DNA from: Narthecium ossifragum
Taxonomy: Eukaryota; Streptophyta; Magnoliopsida; Dioscoreales; Nartheciaceae
Assembly (NCBI GenBank): GCA_963920575.1
Contig: OY986966.1
Coordinates: 26,007,717-26,071,716, forward strand
Reading direction: 5' to 3'
Length of the DNA stretch: 64,000 bases
The first letter of the stretch is position 1, and the number at the start of each line of letters is the position of its first letter. The notes under the pieces were generated by a model. The model searched no databases, was not told the origin of the DNA, and saw only the letters and a list, made by a program, of their open reading frames with translations. Of the stretch, positions 37,071 to 48,007 are shown piece after piece. Position numbers and translations under genes: made by a program.

Positions 37071-37385
37071 ACGATTGTTTGTTTATGTTTGCTGATGTTA
37101 CAGTATACGCGTATGTGTATATTATACTCGTGATTCCACCTAGCATATGCGCATTAGATAAAAAATACGTGTTTTCAACGAACACGCGCACATACAATGT
37201 CAACTTTAGCGAACATGCGTTTCCAGCGAACAACAGTAGATAAACACACATTTTTCAAAAATACACGTATTGTTACAAACAATACACTTGTTGCACCTTT
37301 TACGGTTGGTTCTCAAAATAACTGATTTTTACATTGCACCAAAAGGTGTACTACACCATACAATACACACAAGATAGTTGCAACA

Positions 37386-38290
37386 TCATACAACGGTCGG
37401 AGCTGGTGCTGTACTGGGCACAGCTACAAGAGGTACGGGTGCATCGGGAGGAATGGATGCTCTACAAGTCTTCTTATTGTGCCCAAGTACCTTGCACCTA
37501 GAAAATCTCCGCATTGTTCTCGACTGTGCCTCGCCTTGAGACGGCAACCTTCGCTTCCTCATCTTTCCCTTCTTGATCACACAGTGAGCCCTCGCTGCCT
37601 TTTGGCTAAACTCCTGTGACGTAGTAGGGTGGATCATGTCGGCATAGGTCGCTCTATAATTATCGGACAGGAACTGCTTTTCGTAATAGTCGTATTCGAG
37701 CAGACTCCTCCACATTAGAGCAACACAGGCATGTGGGCATTGTATTCCGTGTAGGTTCCATTCTTTGCATGAACAGTCATGGTTTGCTATATTCACCGCG
37801 TACGTAGTGTGCTTCACCGTATTGAACTTAGAAGTCCGTCACGCTCGATTCTGCGACAGTCATGTGTCGTCCCTTTTCTTTAGCAATACTGAGCTCATTC
37901 TCCATCCACGGAGTCAAAGTGCTTTCCATGTGGGCCGATTCCCTATTTCTCATGAAGAAGTAAGAGGCTACTTTACGCCGTGTTGTTTCCATCATGAATT
38001 GGATCGCGACAAAAGACAACACGTCCTCCACAGCCTTGATTATGCCCTTGTGTCAATCGGAGATGATGGTCAATGTCTCAAATGGACTGATGCATTGACG
38101 CAGGCGTACGAGAAGAAAGACCAAGAAGTCTCATATTCTTTTTCCCCTACTCCAAACGCTATTGGGACGATGTGATTGTTGGCGTCCATTCCAATCACGA
38201 CAAATATCGTCCCTAGATATCGTCCGGTGATGAATGTCCCGTCTATCCCGATGACTAGTCGGAGATGATTTTTGAATGCGTGTGCACGAA
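37386..38290 (-). pseudogene. Mutator-like (MULE) transposase relic
   Basis: Minus-strand remains of a MURA-type transposase. The core domain at about 38290-38110 reads HLRLVIGIDGTFITGRYLG then TIFVVIGMDANNHIVPIAFG, including a catalytic-type Asp in GIDGTF. It continues as ISPFETLTIISD, a stop, then HKGIIKAVEDV. A frameshift near 38110, the stop near 38050 and another frame change near 37820 disable it. The C-terminal part has a SWIM zinc finger (CSCKEWNLHGIQCPHAC, 37730-37780) and a degenerate zinc knuckle whose first Cys is Phe (FSRCKVLGHNKKTC). Terminal inverted repeats for this copy were not identified. Confidence 0.88.
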
Positions 38291-39491
38291 TCTAATTGGA
38301 GTGTTGCCACGGTTCTAAAATCCATCATCATTAGCTCGCGTACCTATTTACATAGGAAACACATTAAATTATTGTTGACGCGCGCTTATGTAGTACGTGT
38401 ATAACTAAGAAGAACAAGCGTATAATTTGAAACACGTCTGAAGTATACGAGTCTTTAATTCATTCTACCCGTCTGTTTTGTACACATATAATATAATGTG
38501 CGTACAAACATACTCGCATATAGTTATATACGTAAATCTTAAGTTATTATATGCTTACTAGAGTAAGAACTTTATGTTTACCATAATAAGAACTTCATGA
38601 CTGTGTATACAAGGAGTTCCCAAATCAATACTCGTAAAAGGACCAAAACATACATGTGTTCCGATTTATACGCGTGCATGAACACGTGTGTGAGCTAGTA
38701 ATACACGCGAAAAGCATATAAACCTCATACACGTTCATAAATTTTGTACACGTGTGTAGCCTCTAAATACTCATGAAAAGAAGTTCAAACACGTATGTAG
38801 AATTTTATACACACGCATCCTATAATTATACATGTGCTTCTATAACTTACCCCTCGGCCTCCGGTGTGAGTTCGTTAATCGTCATCTCTTCCACCACTTG
38901 AGCTAATGCTTCATCTCTGCTGGGATATGGTTCGAGAGGTGTGTTCAGATCAATGCCACCCAGTATGCGGGGAATAGTTGATGGCTCTAACAGCGAGACG
39001 TCACTGTTCGAACTGAGACAGTGTGGGATGCGTTAAAATACGAGAAAACTACCTTATTCTTCAGTGAGTAATGCAGCAGAACATTTTTCATTGCCTTGCA
39101 TGTGTGGAGAGCTCTCTCCGGTGAACTATTTTGGCGAAGAAAACTGAGACGTCTGAAGGTCCGAAGGTAGAGAAGAGGAGGCAGTGGAAAGGGAGAAGAT
39201 ATGAAAAAATAATGAAGAAGAGTGGAAAGGGAGAAGAGAAGAAGAGGTAGTGGAAAGGGAGAAGAGAAGATGGTTGGAGGAGTCAGCCCGGCAGTAGACT
39301 TCGTGAAGACACATCCCGTCGCATGAGGTTTTTTTTTAACCCAAAAGCTGCCAGTTATGATGGGAGTTGCATAGATTTTGGGTTAAAAACAGTTTCATGT
39401 GGCATGGCCATCCCATACGATGTGATGCCATAACATGGTAGGGGTAAAACCGGGATAAACTATATTTGCGGTCCTTGTTGCAAAAAAACAA
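38291..39491. other. Upstream MULE sequence and intergenic region
   Basis: At about 38850-38960 the minus strand reads NTPLEPYPSRDEALAQVVEE then MTINEL, plausible N-terminal MULE transposase sequence in acidic context. The AT-rich piece 38340-38840 is unrecognised and could be an intron or insertion. 39120-39310 is purine-rich with AGAAGA/GGAAAGGGAGAAGA repeats. No intact frame was found. Confidence 0.4.
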
Positions 39492-40525
39492 GGGTGGGGC
39501 TATCTACACCATCCTTTCAACTCAACACACCACAATTTCAGCATTTTTTTCATTTTTTTAAAAAAAATAAAATAAAATAAAAAATCCTAAACTACCCTCC
39601 CTCTCCCTTCTCTCTCCCTCTTCCCTCCCCTCTGCGGCGCCGGCTCCGGCCTCCCTCTCCCTTCTCTCTCCCTCTTCCCTCCCCTCGCCGTCGCCTCCCC
39701 ACCCCGGCGGCCGCAGCCGCCGCCGCCCACGCCCACGCCCACGCCCACGGGAGGGAGGGAGAGAGAGAGGGAGGGCGCTCGGCCTCCAACAACCCGCCGC
39801 CCCGCCCCTGTCGCCAGCCTCACCTCCGATCTCCCCTGTCTCCCCCTGTCTCTCCCACTTCCCTCCTCTCTCCCGCACCCCTCTCCCCTCTCCGGCTTCC
39901 CTCTCCCTCTTCCCTCCCGTCTCCGGCCTCCCTCTCCCTCCCCTCCCCTCTCCGGGCTCCCTCTCCCCTGTCTCTCCCTCTTCCCTCCTCTCTCCGGCCT
40001 CCCTCTCCCTCTTCCCTCCCCTCTCCGACCTCCCTCTCCCCTTCTTCCCTCCCCTCTCCTGCTCTCTCCCCTCCGGCTGGCGCGGGAGAGATGGAAGAGG
40101 GAGAGAGAGTGGAGAGGGAGGCAACCGCGGGAGAGAGGGAAGAGGGAGAGGGAGTCCGGCGCGGGAGGCCGGAGAGGGGAGGGAAGAGGGAGAGGGAGTC
40201 CGGCGCGGGAGGGCGGAGAGGGGAGGGAAGAGGGAGAGGGAGGCCGGAGAGGGGAGAGCCGGAGACGAGAGGGAAGAAGGGGAGAGTGGGAGGCCGGAGA
40301 GGGGAGGGAAGAGGGAGACGGAGCCCGGCGAGGGGAGGGAAGAGGGAGAGAGAAGGGAGAGGGAGGCCGGAGCCGGCGCCGGAGAGGGGAGGGAAGAGGG
40401 AGAGAGAAGGGAGAGGGAGGGTAGTTTAGGATTTTTTTGGTTTTTTTATTTTTTATTTTAAAAAATAAAAAAATGCTGAAATTGTGGTGTGTTGAGTTGA
40501 AAGGGTGGTGTAGATAGCCCCACCC
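39492..40525. mobile_element. Foldback element with a 9-bp target duplication (MULE type)
   Basis: The left end GGGTGGGGCTATCTACACCA and right end TGGTGTAGATAGCCCCACCC are inverted repeats. The match continues inward through CTCAACACACCACAATTTCAGC and, loosely, through a CT-rich left arm (39590-40080) against a GA-rich right arm (40090-40430), so the 1.03-kb element could fold into one hairpin. The 9-bp sequence AAAAAACAA flanks it (39483-39491 and 40526-40534), the Mutator signature. It contains no transposase. Confidence 0.9.
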
Positions 40526-40534
40526 AAAAAACAA

Positions 40535-40784
40535 TGGAGGGGGTCTCATTTTGTCAAATGTGGACATTGGAGGTCCTATTTGGCAACAAATCCGGGAGTT
40601 CTTGGAAGGGATGCATGGTCCTCTTCAGGTCGTGGGTGCAGCAATTTCTTTCCCGATCGACATCGAGAGAGAGACCCGATCAAGAGGGAGAGGGAGGGAG
40701 ATCGGGAGGAGATCGAGAGGGAGAGGGAGGACATCAAGAGGGCGGATCCCGTGCCGTTGCTTAAAGACAGTACTACAGGCTCTT
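40535..40784. other. Unassigned segment before an F-box relic
   Basis: Sequence between the foldback element and the F-box relic, with a GAGAGGGAGAGGGAGG purine tract at 40665-40735. Short overlapping open frames have no recognised domain. It may include diverged F-box sequence, but I cannot show this. Confidence 0.3.
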
Positions 40785-41470
40785 TGCTTATGATTTGGGA
40801 GAGGAATTAAAGGTTTTCCAATCAGGGGGGTGCAGTCACAAAATATAAACATATTGTTCCTTACACGCCATGCTGGTTAGATGAGTGGTTGGCGGAAGAC
40901 ATGATGGCTTGTTTGGTATGGGGTTATCCCCGTTTTTAATGGGGTTATTCACATTTCTACCCTAACACCAAAAGTAATCATTACGGGTTTATCCCCATTC
41001 CACCTACCACCACCACTCTACTTTTTTCTATCCCCATTCCTTAACTCCACTTTTTCTAACTCTATTTCTCTTTAACCCCATTTTTTCTAACCCCGAACCA
41101 AACGGGGGCGAAAAAGGTGACTAGAAGAAAACGAAGAAGAGAAGAATATGACACTTTTAAAGTGCTTCCTGATCACATGCATGATACTTTTTCTCTTTCT
41201 TTCTTTTTAGGCAGTTATTTAGGCATAAACTAATTTTATATATGTTTTCCGTCTATATATTTTTCTTCTTTCTAGTTTTTCCCCTTCCTTTTCGAAGTCT
41301 TATAGGATGCTAATAAGAAGCCTGGAGTCTTCTTCTCTCTGTTTCCGGACTACAGCAGTACTTGTATGTTCTGATCATTCTTGCACAACATACATTATTG
41401 AATGACTAAGACTATATCTATTTTCCTAGCAGATTCTCCATAACAGAGTGCCGTCTAATAGTTTCAGCAG
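40785..41470 (+). pseudogene. F-box relic (C-terminus and 3' flank), split by a MITE
   Basis: 40785-40905 matches LFAYDLGLEK, the HAPYSPCWL-type block and NEWLTEDM of the 43-kb F-box gene, with frame disruptions. After the MITE (about 40906-41109), 41110-41215 matches its AAAGCGCTTC/GCATGATACTTT end, and 41300-41470 matches the 3' flank at 44567-44740 (GGATGCTAATAA, CGGACTACAGCAG, CAACATACATTATTGAATGA). This shows duplication of the gene with its downstream sequence. Confidence 0.8.
40906..41109. mobile_element. Small MITE inside the F-box relic
   Basis: GCTTGTTTGGTATGGGGTTA at the left and AACCCCGAACCAAACGGGGGC at the right form imperfect inverted repeats; the interior has repeated CCCCATT/TTAACCCC motifs. 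It interrupts sequence that is continuous in the 43-kb paralogue. The exact target duplication could not be resolved, so the boundaries are good to a few bases. Confidence 0.65.
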
Positions 41471-42119
41471 TAATTTTTTTTTTACTTGGTACTTGTTCTC
41501 TTAAAGTTTGATTTCATATCTATGGGCATCATATCTGATAAAATAAAGATAGAAAAGGAGCCCTTTTGAGAAGAAAACGCCGATTTGAGTTCTTTATGTT
41601 TGCTGTGCATTATGAGATGAAATCAAGAATTAAATTCTTTCTTCATTCATGAAATATCAGAAGCCAAAAGCATGATTTGAAATCATGCAATCAAACTCTA
41701 TGGTTGAACCCTATTCTCCAAAAGGCCTTAACTTCTTAGTTTGTTTCTCTAAAAACATCCTCCGAGAGAGACATCACTGCTCCAAATTATGCCACCAAAA
41801 AGACTACACCCTTCTTCTTCACAACAGAGCACATGCATGCATCGAAGAGTAATAAGAAAGCAATCCCAATACTGATTTGAGTTGGAGACAAAGAGAAGCC
41901 CGTTCTTTTATCTTGGTAATGTTGGATCTTTAAAAGAAGACCGACGAATGGATAACAAAAAAAAGAAAGAAAACAGAGGAAAAGATGCTCAGATAAATAT
42001 ATAGAAGACCAGTCCAAGTCAAAGTTTTTTTTCTCACCAACAGCACTATCAATATGTCGGATCACACAATCCACCTTTTTGAAAATTCTCACAGTTAAGT
42101 TAGTGTTGGGATTCACTAA
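41471..42119. other. Intergenic region
   Basis: AT-rich sequence without a recognisable gene. Short open frames on the minus strand (for example within 41787-42080) have no domain and low-complexity composition. Confidence 0.4.
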
Positions 42120-42283
42120 GGCCCGTTTGGCACCGATAACGCCGGATCCCCACACGAATCCTAGAAATCGGGATCCGCCCTCCGATTTCGGCGTTCGCTC
42201 TTCTCAAGCGAACGCCAATTTGGAATCCGCCGGAGCGGATTCCGCGGATCCTATCCTGCGGATCCGCCGGAGCCAAACAGACC
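42120..42283. mobile_element. Tourist-like MITE, 164 bp
   Basis: Ends GGCCCGTTTGGC and GCCAAACAGACC are inverted repeats flanked by TAA (42117-42119 and 42284-42286). The interior carries GGATCCGC/GCGGATCC palindromic blocks also found at 21595-21643. Confidence 0.8.
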
Positions 42284-43076
42284 TAAATCGTTAACAATAT
42301 TCGTTAGGATTATGAGCAAGAAAAATTTCACCACGGTTCCGTACTAAAGCTATATTCTGGAGATTAACCTCCCAAAGGATAGAAAACCATATATCCAAAG
42401 TTTGAGTTGATACTTGATACATCTCGAGTTGCCTTCATTTCGTTGGTTCTTTTTACTAGTTAAACCCCAAGACATGCAAAATACAAAACTCTCCATCCCA
42501 AGACCTCCCATAGGAGAGTGATGGCTGTGTACATTTCTCAAACCTAGGAGTGTACGTATGAAAACATGGTTCGCTAAGACGCTAATCGCTATCTTCTTCT
42601 TTAATTGGACTCCTTTTTAGGTCCAAGATTCCTTTAAAAATCAAAGCGTTTAGCTTCCATCTTGGTTTCTATCTTCCGAAACTTTTTAAGTCTAAAAATT
42701 CGGAAAATCTTCTCCTTATCTAATGGTGGCTACTGAGTGCTGCCGAAAAATGGAGCTGTATCCCTACTTCTTTTTCTAAGTCATGATGGGAATCCCATGA
42801 CATAACTCCGCCAAATCCGACCGTCGATGGAAGAATTCCGGGAGTCCTGTTTATATCATAGCATATATAGCACCACTTCTCTCATATAAGGATGATATCA
42901 TTCGTACCAACGGCGCCGATTTGTTTGAATTTTCATCCAAAGGTCCAAATCATTGCCAGCACCCTCCACTCCTTTAGGGTTAGGGCTACGAAGTGAGATA
43001 TTGGATTCATCCTATAAATCATCAACATGGTGATCAAAAGCATGCATATATAGATGAGAGAGAGCGTGAGACAAAC
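42284..43076. other. Upstream region of the F-box gene
   Basis: Presumed promoter and leader of the F-box gene. It contains CATATATAGCACC (about 42861) and CTCATATAAGG (about 42882), TATA-like candidates 190-215 bp before the start codon. The leader just before the ATG (GATATTGGATTCATC) is shared with the relic at 28.5 kb. No other gene was seen. Confidence 0.4.
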
Positions 43077-43937
43077 ATGGGAGGCAACTGCTTGTGCGAC
43101 GACATGGTCTTGCAGATACTCTCGCGGTTGCCAACCAAACCTCTCTTCAAATTCAGGTATGTATCGAGACATTGGTGCTCTCTCATCGACGATAACCTTC
43201 AGTGGCGAGGGTTGCCGTGGTCATTGCTAGGCTTTCTTCACCAGCAGAAAGACCCGGAACTAAATCCAATTAGATTACAAGCACTGGATGTCGATGCGGA
43301 TGGCAATCCACATGTTGACAGAGATCTGAGTAGTCTCTTACCACCGCACAGTAACTTATGCCTCGGCGGTTGTTCCAATGGACTTCTTCTGTGCCACTCC
43401 TCGTATAGTCCTTCATACCGTCTCTGCTACATCTGCAACCCCGCTACAAAGACATGGGCTAAGGTTCCGAGACCGAGGGAGGATCATGGCTCTCTGTTCT
43501 TAGCGTATGATCCATGCACCTCGCCATACTGCAAGATACTTCGGATTGATCCCGGGGGAGATGAAATCTATAAAGTCCAAATATTTTCTTCTGAAAAAGG
43601 ATGTTGGGGAGACTGTAGGACCCTAGAGCTACCTCTTGATCTGGGCCACCACCGGCCTGCAATACTCTCACCACCACCTCTTGATCAGTCGGACCGCTTC
43701 AATTACTCTGTATGCTACAAAGGAGCCCTGTACCTGACTGCTATGAACAATTATCTCTTGGTATTTGATCTTGTGAAAGAGAACTTTCGATGGTTGGCCC
43801 TGCCTCTGGGTGTTCTCTATCGGAACCCGTTTCCGTTCCTCGGGATATTACGAGGGGATTTATGCTGTGCCCGTATCACTGGCTATGCCGGCGATGAGCA
43901 GGGGGATGTAGGAGACCTTGTTGCACTAAAAATATGA
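43077..43937 (+). CDS. F-box protein, shortened by an in-frame TGA
   Basis: Encodes 286 aa starting MGGNCLCDD; 43077 is the first in-frame ATG. An F-box (about residues 6-45: MVLQILSRLPTKPLFKFR, then VSRHWCSLI) would recruit SKP1 in an SCF ubiquitin ligase. A beta-rich F-box-associated region follows: GGCSNGLLLCHSS, YICNPATKTWAKVPRP, FLAYDPCTSPYCKI, SEKGCWGDCRTLELPL, YKGALYLTAMNNYLLVFDL and LRGDLCCARI. The frame stops at TGA 43935-43937, immediately followed in frame by 126 more codons of family sequence. Paralogous relics at 29.8 and 50.7 kb have TGG here, so a Trp codon became a stop. The shortened protein may be made or the gene may be a young pseudogene. The substrate is unknown. Confidence 0.75.
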   Translation: MGGNCLCDDMVLQILSRLPTKPLFKFRYVSRHWCSLIDDNLQWRGLPWSLLGFLHQQKDPELNPIRLQALDVDADGNPHVDRDLSSLLPPHSNLCLGGCSNGLLLCHSSYSPSYRLCYICNPATKTWAKVPRPREDHGSLFLAYDPCTSPYCKILRIDPGGDEIYKVQIFSSEKGCWGDCRTLELPLDLGHHRPAILSPPPLDQSDRFNYSVCYKGALYLTAMNNYLLVFDLVKENFRWLALPLGVLYRNPFPFLGILRGDLCCARITGYAGDEQGDVGDLVALKI

Positions 43938-44318
43938 ATGCTTGATGATGCTTGTTGTTCCAATAACAGTCATGATCAGTGGAAGTTGAAGCACAGAAGT
44001 CGGCTAAGCGATTGTCCCCAGTATGGACGTGACGATAATTTCGACATCTTCTTTGCTGAAATCTTGGCCTTTCACCAGGCTTTAGATGTTGTCTTCATTA
44101 ATACATTTGATACGCTATTTGCTTATGACTTGGGGTTGGAGAAATTAGAGGCTTTCGAATCAGGGAGTGTAGCCAGAAAATATGAGCATAATGCTCATCC
44201 TTACTCGCCATGCTGGTTAAATGAGTGGTTGACAGAAGATATGAAGACTACTTCGACTCAAAAGCTAGCGGAGAAGAAAAGAAGAACAATGCGACAATTC
44301 AAAGCGCTTCTTAATTGA
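43938..44318 (+). pseudogene. Detached C-terminal part of the F-box gene
   Basis: In the same frame as the F-box gene and directly after its TGA. It reads MLDDACCSNNSHDQWKLKHR, then FFAEILAFHQALDVVFIN, FDTLFAYDLGLEKLEAFES and HPYSPCWLNEWLTED. Matching relics at 29.8, 40.8 and 53.3 kb show that this block belongs to the original protein of about 413 residues. Its Met is probably internal; independent translation is unlikely. Apart from the TGA the frame is open to 44318. Confidence 0.8.
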
Positions 44319-44989
44319 AAAGGCATGATACTTTATCTTTCTATTTTCCAGTTATTCAGGATTCAAACCTTCAGTTATATTACTAGCTAGCAGAAATTAA
44401 GTGGAGGTAGAGGCTAGTTTTATATATGTTTTCCATCTTTATTCTCTATCAGGGAAATATTTTTGAAATTTTGTTGAGAGGATCAACATTAATTACCTCA
44501 AGCCCACATGACTAAGCTATGTTTATGTTAGTAGATTGTTCTCTTTTTTGTTTTTCCAAGCTTTATAGGATGCTAATAATAAGAAGCCCGGAGACATCCA
44601 CTCTCTGTTCCGGACTACAGCAGCTACTTGTATGTTCTGATCATCCTTCCACAACATACATTATTGAATGACAAAGACCATATCTCTTTTCCTAGCAAGC
44701 AGATTCTCCAAAACAGATCAGTGCCGTCTAATAGATAGCTTTTACATAAAGAAATTTTTACTTGATAGTTTGATTTCATGTTACCATATATGTACATGGC
44801 TATCATGCCTGATATAATAAAGAGAGAATAGCAGCAACCCTTTTGAGATGAAACTGTTGATTTGACTCTGGAGGTGACCCTTTGCAGCTGAATGTAGAAA
44901 CTTGCTTCCAGATTCTATGTAAGAATAGAAATACTGCTGCAATTAAACTCTTAAAATAATCTGCAGCAGCGTACGTATATATACTCTCT
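44319..44989. other. 3' flank of the F-box gene, duplicated elsewhere
   Basis: 44445-44600 is repeated at about 45350-45540 (CTATCAG, GATCAACATTAATTACCTCA, AGAAGCCCGG), and 44567-44740 at about 41305-41470. It therefore belongs to the duplicated F-box unit and probably contains the 3' UTR. No gene was seen. Confidence 0.55.
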
Positions 44990-45345
44990 GGATGCTTTGG
45001 AAAGAGAGGTGTGGCAGGTTAGAGAATACTTGTTGATTAATCAAGGGAATGTTGAGAAGCCTGTGGCAGAGCAAGGTACGTAACTCGTGTGTCAATCCGA
45101 TGCTTCGGTTGATGTAGGTAGCGGACTTGCTGGAATTGGGGCTATCTGTTGTGGAGAAGATGAGGCAGTTTTATGGTCGGCATCTTTGCTCGAAGATTAC
45201 CACGTCAGTGCTGCAAGCTGAGCTCATGGGAATTCTTTTCGCCATGGAACTGGCAATCGACGGGGGTGTGCAGAGATTACTGGTGGAATCGGATTCCAAG
45301 CTGGTAAATGGTTGGATTCCTGGGCTGCAGCACCATTTGCTTCTT
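44990..45345 (+). pseudogene. LINE RNase H fragment
   Basis: Plus-strand remains of a LINE C-terminus: DASVDVGSGLAGIGAICCG in one frame, then after a frameshift VLQAELMGILFAMELAIDGG and RLLVESDSKLVNGW. Asp, Glu and Asp of RNase HI are visible. No poly-A tail follows; at 45348 the duplicated F-box 3' flank resumes directly. Confidence 0.7.
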
Positions 45346-45874
45346 TATTAATTTTCTATCAGTGAAATATATTATCATAATTTTTTATACTAAAGAGTTA
45401 GGAAAATGCTGAGAAGATCAACATTAATTACCTCAAGCTATATATGTTATGTGAGTATATTCTACTCTCTCTTTATTTTCTGGGCTTCACTATGTATTTT
45501 AGGATACTAATAATTAAGAAGCCCGGGGACTATCCAGAAAAGTGTTGGTATAAAAATTGATTTAGAACAAAACCGTGTCGATTTCTGATTTTGCCAACAG
45601 AATAATGAAAACTTAATCAGATAGAGAGATACGTCTCTCTTAATTCCTTCTTGATTTTCTATTGATTTAACGGAAACTACGCTGGTTTCGTTGTAAATTA
45701 CCAGTCTTATACGAAATCATATCTCGCGCGAGACAAACTAAACTAGAGGCCAACAATGATTACATTTTTTATCTAAAAAATTTAACGTTTAATTTAATGA
45801 GTGTATTTTCATAATTAAAAGTATATGTTCAAAATCCTAATTAATTCGATAAGCTTTACCTTTCCCTTACTGAT
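45346..45874. other. Duplicated F-box 3' flank and AT-rich spacer
   Basis: 45350-45540 matches the F-box 3' flank at 44445-44600, implying another F-box copy once lay upstream. The rest, to 45874, is AT-rich and unassigned. Confidence 0.45.
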
Positions 45875-46281
45875 CACAACGATGACAGGCTTTATGATAT
45901 CACGAAGCTTAGCGAAACCCGGGCTCCCCAAGATCCAACTATATATATGTCTACTGGATGTTGCTGACGACCAAGTTGAAACAACATTCGCCTTCCTCCT
46001 GCGGCGTCCTGTATATCTCAAGGATTGCTGCAATGGCCAATTTCTGGGCCAATCCTACTCTCCTACATGCACCTCTCCTGTATGCACCGATTACTACACC
46101 TGCAACCCTGCAGCAAAGAGTTGGGACAGTGTTCCACCACCAAACAAATATAATTGGGGCAACATGTCTTAGCGTATGATCCCTGCATGCACTTCTCCAT
46201 ATTGCAACATCCTTTGAATCAATTCCGAAATCGAGGAGGTTTTTTTGTTGATGAGATGAGCCCAAAGGCTAGTACAAAAGA

Positions 46282-47103
46282 TTACATCAAACAATTCAAA
46301 ACCCCTACCCCGTCCTCACAGCTCCAACAAAAAGGTAACCTGGAGGAGCGACAAAACCGAGCAATGCAATCCGCCCTGACATTACAAGCTCTAGAAACAT
46401 GAAGGAACGAAATGTAGTCAAACTGAAGAGCATGCAACCAAATATCTTTTGCAATACCTTGTACCTCCATCGGCCACAGCCGCACCCCATTTAAGATCCT
46501 GATCGCGTCCAGTGAATCAAACTTCACCACGAGCTCTTTGATCCCTCGAGCACAAGCAGGCCGCATAGCTCGATCGACATCAATCATCTCGCCTTGAAAA
46601 ACAGAACCATTCCCTAGTGGTGCGCCAAATGCCCATTCCCATCCACAATTTCCTGCTTCACCAACAACTCCAAACCCCGCTAGACCAGAGCTAGGATCAA
46701 CAGAGGCGTCCACACATACGACGGCGGAGCCTCTCCTTCGCTCAACCAAGTTCTCTGGTACAGAGCGACTGGTCGTAACCTCCTTTGCGAGCCTCCTAAT
46801 TTTGCACACGATCGCCATGGCCGTGCCTCTTTGGTCATTGAATACAATCTCATTCCTATCCCTCCAAACCTCCCAACAACCAATAGCCAAGTAAGCTCTC
46901 TGCAGCTTCACTCTCTGTCCCCCACATGAGCCAATTAGAAAGTCCATCAGTCCACCGGGATCCCAAGTCAGAAGGGCAAGGCCTTCCTTCTCCAACAGAA
47001 TGTCGAAGACCTCCCTAAAAAATCTGCAACCAAAGAGAGCATGCAGGATTGTCTCCGGCTCACAAGTACAGCGAGGACAATATTGCTCCGAAGTCAAGCA
47101 CAA
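46282..47103 (-). pseudogene. LINE zinc finger and RNase H frame
   Basis: An open frame of 273 codons. Near its start is the zf-RVT pattern YCPRCTCEPETILHALFGC. The RNase H domain has Asp in VCVDASVDPSSGLAG, Glu in FQGEMIDVDRA, Asp in VKFDSLDAIRIL and Asp in ACNVRADCIARF. It ends in the 3' region of the LINE at 46239. Confidence 0.88.
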
Positions 47104-48007
47104 CCGCCAAAGAGAGTCATGGACTGCAAGCTTCCCCTTGAGTGCATGCCAGATAAAATGTTGTACTCTAGGTCCAACCTTGATCCTCCAGATGTTAGCC
47201 CAACTTTCGTCACCTATGCAAGCTCAAACTCCAACCTTCTCTTGTATGAGCATCAGATACGCCGCCGATGATACGACCTTCCCCGAGGCATGAAACTCCC
47301 ACCTCACTGAATCCCCGGTTGGACAGATCCCCATTCGAAGGATATGTTGCGCCAACAATGGATGAAAGAGTTGGAGGACCATCTCTCTGTTCCATGCTTG
47401 ACCCTGCATCAGCTCCCCCACAAACATAGTCTCAACTCCTGCTGTCGCATCAAAGAAGGTTGGCCAGCGTGTCAGAGAAGTCTCAGAGCACCATAAGTCC
47501 CGGCTGATTGAAACTTGGCTGCCCAAACCCGATCGACCAAACCATGCCCTTCCTAACCTCGTCTGCAGCAAGGCACACATATCTCCAATGAGAGGAATGC
47601 ACACCAGTAGGCCGAAGTGAAGGAAGAAGCCCTTGCCAATGATATTTGGCTATAGCGAGCTCGTTCCAGATGTTGAGCCACTCTACGCATCTTCAAGGCC
47701 CGCTGCCAAACTCCCAAATCCCTTACCCCCAAGCCTCCGGCCTCCTTAGGAACACAGACATCCCTCCATGCCACCCTGTTCAAGCCACCCTTCCTCCCTG
47801 TGAGGACCTGTCCCTCTACCCCTGTGGCTCGCTGTAGACCGCTAGGGCAATTTGGTAAATTGCACCTTGTTGGTTTGTTTCACACCCGCGTGTGCACACA
47901 CTGGCCTTGTATGTGTTCGTGTTTGTTTAGAATGGCTAGGTGAACCCGAGATCGGAATCTGAGCTTGGGCTTGTGTTTAGCCCAAGTTTGCCTTTCTGAG
48001 TAAAGGA

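Noticed and set aside
39558..40567. Long open frames rich in Arg/Glu/Gly or Ser/Pro
   Set aside because: They are readings of the CT/GA-rich arms of the foldback element; low complexity, with no start context or domain.
41787..42155. Minus-strand open frame (122 codons) with hydrophobic stretches
   Set aside because: AT-rich, unlike any known family, and partly overlapping a Tourist-like MITE.
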